A stretch of 5,030 nt of DNA from Algoriphagus sp. (GTDB taxonomy: Bacteria > Bacteroidota > Bacteroidia > Cytophagales > Cyclobacteriaceae): NCBI GenBank assembly GCA_023255285.1, contig JALRIY010000169.1, positions 1 to 5,030 of the forward strand, in the 5' to 3' direction. The notes below the pieces were generated by a model. It worked only from the letters and a program-made list of their open reading frames with translations, was not told the DNA's origin and did not search any database. A program made the position numbers and the translations under genes. The number at the start of each line of letters is the position of its first letter. Within the stretch, counting starts at the first letter, position 1. This document shows positions 4,818 to 5,030 of this stretch, piece after piece.

Positions 4818-5030
4818 TTAAATTTCTAGAAGGTAATCCAATACACCGGCATTTTTCCCTTTTGGCCTGCTTACGAGTAGGGGTACGCGATTATTATACT
4901 GGATTAGTCGTTCTGCCAAACTACCAATATGGAGGGCAGTGGATGCAGTGTTCCCTTTGGCACCAATAAGAATCACATCGGCTTTCTGTGCTAAGGCAGT
5001 GGCAACAATCTCTTGAATAGGGTTGTCATC
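4818..5030 (-). CDS. Universal stress protein (UspA family), C-terminal part only
   Basis: Read on the minus strand from the window edge, this gives 70 residues ending ...GVLDYLLEI and a TAA stop at 4818-4820. It is the C-terminal half of a Usp domain: AQKADVILIGAKGNTAS forms the core strand and loop, followed by ALHIGSLAERLI and the final strand VPLLVSRP. The nucleotide-binding pattern G-2x-G-9x-G-S/T is intact (GAKG, nine residues, GS), which in this family marks ATP-binding members. The N-terminal part lies beyond the window, so I cannot tell a single-domain protein of about 140-160 residues from a tandem-Usp protein of about 270-300. These cytoplasmic proteins aid survival under stress or arrest. 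The gene ends beside structured repeat B. Confidence 0.9.
   Translation of the reverse strand, partial: DDNPIQEIVATALAQKADVILIGAKGNTASTALHIGSLAERLIQYNNRVPLLVSRPKGKNAGVLDYLLEI

Noticed and set aside
1..5030. CRISPR array, tRNA, rRNA or complete insertion sequence
   Set aside because: No regularly spaced short repeats, no tRNA cloverleaf or CCA-type acceptor pattern, no rRNA-like stretch and no transposase reading were found on either strand.

Overview
The window looks like part of a Bacteroidota chromosome, most likely a Cytophagales (Algoriphagus/Cyclobacteriaceae-like) organism. This rests on the moderate-to-low GC, the start codons without clear Shine-Dalgarno sequences, a few matches to the Bacteroidota -7 promoter box (TAnnTTTG), and the gene order ECF sigma factor, small one-pass membrane protein with a 'TPDNYFEELP' N-terminus, small secreted Spy-like protein. 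The lineage is an inference from gene content and was not checked by search.

Layout. At the left edge (1-296) is an exact 77-bp direct repeat (1-77 and 220-296). It duplicates the last codons of an oligopeptidase B gene. Between the copies lies the first 19 codons of a methylglyoxal synthase gene, which then runs out of phase into the outer repeat copy. This is either the junction of a 219-bp tandem duplication or a contig-end assembly loop. Next comes a full-length minus-strand oligopeptidase B gene (236-2287) with an intact Ser/Asp/His triad. The spacer 2288-2661 carries a structured repeat (element A) and leads into mscL on the plus strand (2662-3072). A strong hairpin terminator (3073-3098) separates mscL from a convergent three-gene minus-strand operon: ECF sigma factor (3948-4496), putative membrane anti-sigma protein (3562-3915) and a secreted Spy/CpxP-like protein (3119-3556). 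Upstream of the sigma gene, the spacer 4497-4817 carries a short operator-like repeat and a second, diverged copy of the structured repeat (element B). The window ends inside the C-terminal half of an ATP-binding-type universal stress protein gene.

How the genes may work together: several products are linked to envelope or osmotic stress and stress survival (MscL, the ECF sigma/anti-sigma/periplasmic module, UspA). The operon has the organisation expected of an extracytoplasmic signalling module: a periplasmic protein and a one-pass membrane protein could pass a signal to the sigma factor. There is no evidence that the other genes are co-regulated with it.

The most interesting non-genic signal is the pair of diverged elements A (149 bp) and B (169 bp). 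They share several conserved blocks, both can fold into long imperfect hairpins, and they carry at least two compensatory base-pair changes. The wobble pairs are kept in the sense that favours folding of the plus strand. I do not recognise the family.
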